64,000 nt of DNA from CAIXZV01 sp963697365 (GTDB lineage Bacteria > Chloroflexota > Limnocylindria > Limnocylindrales > CSP1-4): assembly GCA_963697365.1 (NCBI GenBank), contig CAVONT010000003.1, positions 1-64,000 of the forward strand. The letters run 5' to 3'. The translations under genes and the position numbers were made by a program. Below the pieces are notes generated by a model. It saw only the letters and a list, made by a program, of their open reading frames with translations, did not search any database and had not been told where the DNA came from. Below, piece by piece: positions 59,463-64,000 of this stretch (position 1 is its first letter; every line of letters starts with the position of its first letter).

Positions 59463-60348
59463 CTAGCCGGCAGCGGTGGCGGGCGTGTAGTAGCGGCGGT
59501 ACTCGCCCGGCGACATGGCGCACGAGCGGTAGAACACCTTGTAGAACTGGTTGAGGTTGGTGTAGCTGACGGCCCGCGCGATCTCGGCCACGGACAGGTC
59601 CGTCGCGAGCAGCAGGCGCTTGGCCTCGGCGACCCGGACCTGGGTCACGTACTCCTTGAAGCGACACGCCCGTGACGTCCTTGAACACGTGGCGGACGCG
59701 GGACGGGCTGACGTGGACCAGGTCGGCGACGTCCTCCAGCGTGATCTGCTCGCGGTGGTTGCGGTCCACGTAGGCGAGGACGGGACGGATCTGCTCCCGG
59801 CGGTCGGCGGCGGCGCGGATGGCGCTGGCGCGTCGCACGGGCGGCGGGATCACGGTTGACCAGGGCGATCGCCGTGCGCAGGGTGGCATCGGCCAGGAAC
59901 CGCTCCGCGGGGTCGCTTCGGACGTGGATGTCGCGGAGCCGGTGCATCAGGACGGCGATCTCGTCGGCCAGCGAGGGTGCCGCCGCGGACCCGGGGCGAG
60001 GCGGTCCGCTCGTCCCAGCGGAACGGCGCGAGGTAGCCGAGGTCCAGCGGCCGGCAGCCTGGCCCGGCGAGCAGCTCCGGGCGGAACAGGACCAGCAGCA
60101 GGCGCAGCGGCCAGCCCGGGTCCGCGAGGGCCACGTGGGGCTGGCTGTTGTCGATGAAGAAGATGTCGCCCGGCTCCGCCCGCAGCGCCCGCTTGCCGAA
60201 CATGAAGCTCGCCCGCGCCGTCGAGCACCAGCGCGATCTCGAAGTGATCGTGCCAGTGCATCGGATCCCCGTCGCCCAGGGCCGTGTACTCGATCACCGC
60301 GAGCGGGAAGTCCGGGTCCATGTCCTGCTGCCAGACGTAGGTGGCCAT
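59463..60348 (-). CDS. AraC-family transcriptional regulator with cupin sensor, frameshifted
   Basis: About 294 residues from ATG 60348. N-terminal cupin (PMHWHDHFEIALVLDGAG, PGDIFFIDNSQPHVAL) and C-terminal double helix-turn-helix (ITLEDVADLVHVSPSRVRHV, TDLSVAEIARAVSYTNLNQF). Breaks near 60215, 60000, 59858 and 59665. Sugar-type inducer likely. First gene of the six-gene minus-strand run and divergent from the OYE-like gene, so it probably controls both directions from the 180-bp gap 60349-60529. Confidence 0.82.
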
Positions 60349-60529
60349 GGCGGTCACCGTGCGCAGGCGCAGCCGCATCGGACAGGGCCGTATGGAGGGT
60401 TTGGACGGTCCGGCTGGGACGGCGCGACCGCTTCTGCCACTCCTTCGACCGTGACTGGCATTGCCGGGGCGGGGCGGGCGGCGGACGATCAGGCCATCGA
60501 TGCCTGCGTCCCGCCAGGAGTCTGTTGTC

Positions 60530-62706
60530 ATGGCCTTCCCGAACCTGTTCAGCCCGCTCCAGATGGGCTCGATCACGCTCCCCAACCGGATCGTCCACGT
60601 GCCCACGGACATCAGCTCGTCCGCCGCGGATGGCGAGGTCGTCGGAGCGCGACATCCACCACCACGGCAACATCGCCAAGGGCGGCACCGGGCTTCGTGA
60701 TCGTGGGCGCCACCACGCCCGATGCCTCGACCGGCCGCCCGACGGTGACCTGCCTCGTGGCCGACGGCGACAACTACGTGCCCGGGCCTCGCCCGCCTGG
60801 CCGAGTCGATGCACCGCTACGGCGCGAAGTGCGCCGTCCAGCTCCAGCACCCGGGGCGCCAGTGCGCGATCCCGCGCTACAACACGCTGGGCGCGACCGA
60901 CCGGGTGCTCAAGCTGCCGTGGTCCGCGGGCCACGAGATCATCTACGAGAACGCGGAGGAGAAGGGCAAGGAGATCCGCGAGGCGTCGATCCCCGAGATC
61001 CTCGAGCTCGTCGACCTGTTCTCCGAGGCCGCCTGGCGGGTCAAGCAGGCGGGCTTCGACGCGGTGGAGCTGCACGCCGCCCACGGCTACCTGCTGTCCG
61101 AGTTCATGTCGCCCGTACCTCAACATGCGCACCGACCGGTTCGGCGGCTCGTTCGAGAACCGGATGCGCTTCCCGCTCGCGGTCATCGACTCGATCAAGA
61201 AGAAGTGCGGCAAGACCTACCCGGTCCTCGTGCGCTACTCGTTCGAGGAGTGGTGCCCGGGCGGCCGCGACATGGAGGAGGGCCTCGAGACCGCGCGCGT
61301 CCTGGAGCGGGCCGGGGTCGCCGCGCTGGACCTGTCGCAGGGCATGCAGGAGTCCCCGGGCGCCGGCTTCGACCCGATGCAGTACCCGCAGGGCTGGGCG
61401 ACGTACGCCGCCGAGGCGACCAAGAAGGTCGTGAAGATCCCGGTCATCACCTCGCACTCGCTGCGCGACCCGGAGTACTGCGAGCAGATCCTGGCCGAGG
61501 GCAAGACGGACCTCGTGGGCCTCGCGCGCCAGCTGCTGGCGGACCCGTACTGGCCGGTCAAGGCGAAGTACGGGAAGGTCAAGTCCATCCGCAAGTGCAT
61601 CTCGTGCCTGGGCGGCTGCTGGCAGGAGTCGCTGATGGCCAAGCACGAGATCGCGTGCTCCATCAACGCCGCCTGCGGCAAGCCGGGATACGACTCGATG
61701 GCCCGGACCGGGCGGCCCGTGAAGGTGGCCGTCGTGGGCGGCGGCCCGGCGGGCATGGAGGCGGCGCGCATCGCCACCGAGCGCGGGCACCAGGTCACGC
61801 TGTTCGAGAAGCACGCGGAGCTGGGCGGGGCGATGCTCTACGTCTGCCTCGTCCCGGGCAAGGAGAAGATGCGCTGGTACCTGGACTGGATCCGTGACCA
61901 GCTGCTGGACCTGGCCGTGGACATCCGGCTCAACCACGCACCGACGGTGGACGAGCTGCGCGGGTTCGATCTCGTGCTCAATGCGACCGGCGCGGAGTCG
62001 TTCGTGCCGCCGGTCGTCGGCGACGCGTCGCGCATCGTCCCGTTCGAGGAGACGATGGCCTGCCCGAAGGTGGCCTGCGAGTGCCACCCGGGCGGACGGA
62101 GGATGCGCAAGCTCGGCGAGCGCGTGCTGCTCTGGGGCGACTCCTACGCGGCTGCGGACACGGCGGCCTGGCTGGCCGACATCGGGCGCAAGGTCACGAT
62201 CGTGACCGAGAACCGGGAGTTCGCGGCGGACTGCGAGGTCATCCACATGTACGTGCTGCGCAAGCGGTTCGCGCAGACGGACGCCGAGGTGCTCTCGTCG
62301 AAGCCGTTCAAGCACCCGGTGGACGTGATCACCTCGACCACGGTCGCCGAGATCCACGAGGGCCGGGTCGTGCTCCAGGACAGCGCGTTCAACCGGCACG
62401 AGCTGGAGGTCGACGACGTGGTGACGTGCCACACCCGCCCGGTGCTCGCGCTGTTCGACGAGCTGCGGGCGGCCGGCGTCAACGTCCTCAACGTGGGCGA
62501 CTCCGTTCGCGCCGCGGAACCTGTACCACGCGGTCAAGGAGGGCTCGGCGTTCGGCCTGGCCGTGGACGAGCACCTGCTGTTCAACCCGAACGGCGCGAT
62601 CCTCGACGACCTCCCCCTCGACGTACTGGCCCAGCTGACCCGGAACGACGGGCCGGGCTATACCGCCAAGCGGATGGTGGAGCTCATGGCGGCCGCCGCC
62701 AGGTAG
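60530..62706 (+). CDS. Old Yellow Enzyme/2,4-dienoyl-CoA reductase-family flavoenzyme, frameshifted
   Basis: About 724 residues from ATG 60530 (AGGAG upstream). N-terminal FMN barrel (FSPLQMGSITLPNRIVHVPT, DAVELHAAHGYLLSEFMSP, RTDRFGGSFENRMRFPLAVI), a 4Fe-4S cluster motif (CISCLGGCWQESLM followed by CSINAACG) and a C-terminal FAD/NAD(P) domain (VAVVGGGPAGMEAARIATER, KVTIVTENREFAADCEVIHM). This is the FadH/trimethylamine dehydrogenase layout; the substrate is unknown. Breaks near 60645, 60690, 60790, 61115 and 62505. Divergent from the AraC gene. The gene is otherwise full length. Confidence 0.84.
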
Positions 62707-62748
62707 ACCCTGGGCGGGCGCCGTGCCCGCACCCTTCCGACTCTCCCG

Positions 62749-62775
62749 CCGGTCCCGTCCCCCCCACGGGGCCGG
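62749..62775. terminator. Hairpin between convergent OYE and GntR genes
   Basis: Stem ccggtcccgt with acggggccgg (10 bp, one G-U) and a C-rich loop. No T-run; position between convergent genes supports a terminator. Confidence 0.45.
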
Positions 62776-62874
62776 CTTCATGCCCGGGCTGCCGGTTCCC
62801 CCCCACCGGTGGTCCGGGCCCTTTCATGCCCGACACGAGCAGGCCGCGCACCGCGACCGGCCACGCGCGACGAC

Positions 62875-63608
62875 CTACCGCTCCTCAACCTCGAAGCGGA
62901 CGTCCAGCGCGTACCGGTCACCCGGGTAGCGCGACTCGGTCGCCTCGATCGGGCGGCCCTGGCGGGTCCGTGATCACGCGCCGCTCAACGAGCAGCGGCG
63001 TCCCGCCTCGCACGCCGAGGAGCCGCATGTCGTCGGGACCGGCCGCCTCCGCGGAGATCGTCGCGTTGCCGCGTCGCAGGTTGAACCCGGCCCGCCCGAG
63101 CGCCTCGTGCAGCGAGCCCGCCTCCAGGTCCGCGGCCATCACGACATCGGACGTCCGCCGCACCAGGATCGCCGTCTCAAGCGCAATCGGCACCCCGTCG
63201 GCAAGCCGCAGGCGTCGCACCACGACCACTGGCTCGGTCACGCGCAGGCCCAGGAGCGAGGCCTCCGACGCCGATGCGGGCCGGATCTCGCGCCCCAGCA
63301 ACCGCGATGCCGGCACCCGCCCCAGCCGCTCCATCTCGTGCGAGAAGGCCATCAGCCGGTCCGCGTGCCGGTGCGACGGCGGTGCCACCGTGAACGTCCC
63401 CCGCCCCGGGATCCGCTCGCACGAGGCCGTCCTCGGCCAGGCGCTGCATCGCGTTCCGGGCCGTCATCCTCGACACGCCGAACTCCCGGCAGAGCTCGTC
63501 GTCGGACGGCAGCCGCTCACCCGGCGGCAGCGACGCGACACGGTCCCGCAGCGCCAGCTCGATCTGGCGGTACTGCGGCAGCCACGCGACGCCGGCGACC
63601 GCGTTCAC
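62875..63608 (-). CDS. GntR/HutC-family regulator with UTRA domain, frameshifted
   Basis: About 243 residues from GTG 63608. N-terminal winged helix (QYRQIELALRDRVASLPPGE, LPSDDELCREFGVSRMTARN, AMQRLAEDGLVRADPG) and a UTRA effector domain (SHEMERLGRVPASRLLGREI, PIALETAILVRRTSDVVMAA, LLVERRVITD). The usual UTRA end (IEATESRYPGDRYALDVRFE) reads in another frame to a TAG at 62875. Breaks near 63405 and 62965. NagR-like members respond to GlcN-6-P or GlcNAc-6-P; the neighbouring ROK kinase and nagA fit this. Confidence 0.85.
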
Positions 63609-63650
63609 GTGCGACGTCCGGCGGTCAGCATCGGACGTGACCGGTCAGCA

Positions 63651-64000
63651 TCACACCAGCCCGGCGCGTTCCGCACCGTGGACGGCGGCCCCGATGGACC
63701 CCGCCCACGTCCCGAGCTCGGCCGCGACCAGCTCGACCTGGTCGGGCGCCGTGGTCGTCGACGCGGCGCGCGATCTCGGCGCGGATCGGCCCGAACACCA
63801 GCTCGCCCGCCTGCGCGACGCCGCCGCCCAGCACGACCTTGTCGGGCGAGATGACCGTGATCATGTTGGAGATGCCGATGCCCAGGTAGCGGCCCCAGTC
63901 GGCCAGGCCCCCGAGCGCCCGCGCGTCGCCTGCCTGCGCCGCCCGGACCGCCTCCTCGGCGGTGGCCGTCCCGCAGGCCGCCGACAGCTGGTCCGCCCGG
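63651..64000 (-). CDS. ROK-family sugar kinase, C-terminal part (runs off the window), frameshifted
   Basis: Only the C-terminal ~115 residues are present: ROK late motifs SNMITVISPDKVVLGGGVAQ and GELVFGPIRAEIARRV, then, after a break near 63755, a normal end (VELVAAELGTWAGSIGAAVH). ROK proteins are glucokinase, N-acetylglucosamine or N-acetylmannosamine kinases, or repressors. Upstream of GntR by 42 bases on the same strand. Together with nagA this points to amino-sugar use. Confidence 0.8.

Overview
The window is about 70% G+C, has short gaps between genes, uses many GTG starts, and carries many ATGA/GTGA start-stop overlaps. It looks like a free-living, high-GC bacterium. The gene set (NrtR-type NAD regulon, multiheme cytochrome/NrfD module, large secreted subtilase with CarboxypepD-like repeats, C39-like exported protein, CASTOR/POLLUX-type channel) fits Chloroflexota or Actinomycetota. 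I lean to an uncultured Chloroflexota, but there is no rRNA or other marker to settle it. I found no rRNA, convincing tRNA, CRISPR array, prophage or insertion sequence.

A feature that dominates the window is that about 25 otherwise good genes are interrupted by single-base gains or losses. In each, the next piece of the same protein continues in another frame. More than fifty such sites can be placed, and they become denser toward the right end. I read these as consensus errors of a long-read assembly, so those genes are annotated as one CDS across the frames.

Layout. 0-12.6 kb: housekeeping and small genes (nuclease lipoprotein, PanB-like enzyme coupled to an aminotransferase, Cys/Met PLP enzyme, group II decarboxylase, DUF6325-type and SHOCT proteins, membrane UbiB/ABC1 kinase, diacylglycerol kinase-like protein). 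13-20 kb: CASTOR/POLLUX-type channel, P-loop kinase, then a NAD salvage operon nrtR-pnuC-nadR-(ADP-ribosylglycohydrolase fused to a phosphatase), with a palindromic operator candidate in front of nrtR. 20-25 kb: PucR-type regulator, a pair of related membrane proteins, mtnA. 25.3-30.3 kb: a tightly overlapped redox operon (Cys-rich regulator without the receiver Asp, hexaheme cytochrome, Tat-exported 4Fe-4S protein, NrfD, pentaheme cytochrome) without any catalytic subunit. 30.5-38.3 kb: alpha/beta-hydrolase peptidase and aldo-keto reductase, NCS1 permease, ArsB/NhaD permease, SF2 helicase. 38.5-44.1 kb: one giant secreted subtilase. 44.6-49.7 kb: hypF-hypC-hypD-hypE for [NiFe]-hydrogenase maturation, with no hydrogenase in the window. 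49.8-64 kb: catabolic genes: PTE-like lactonase, FAD oxidoreductase and SDR on the plus strand, facing a six-gene minus-strand operon araC-GNAT-uroD-like-nagA-trpF-like-pfkB; then a divergent Old Yellow Enzyme family reductase, and a GntR regulator and ROK kinase at the edge.

The most promising places for new biology are the amino-sugar-like operon with a TrpF homologue that lacks its catalytic Cys, the cytochrome/NrfD operon with its unusual regulator, and the NAD/ADP-ribose operon. A dispersed intergenic repeat of about 160 bp occurs twice, 31 kb apart.
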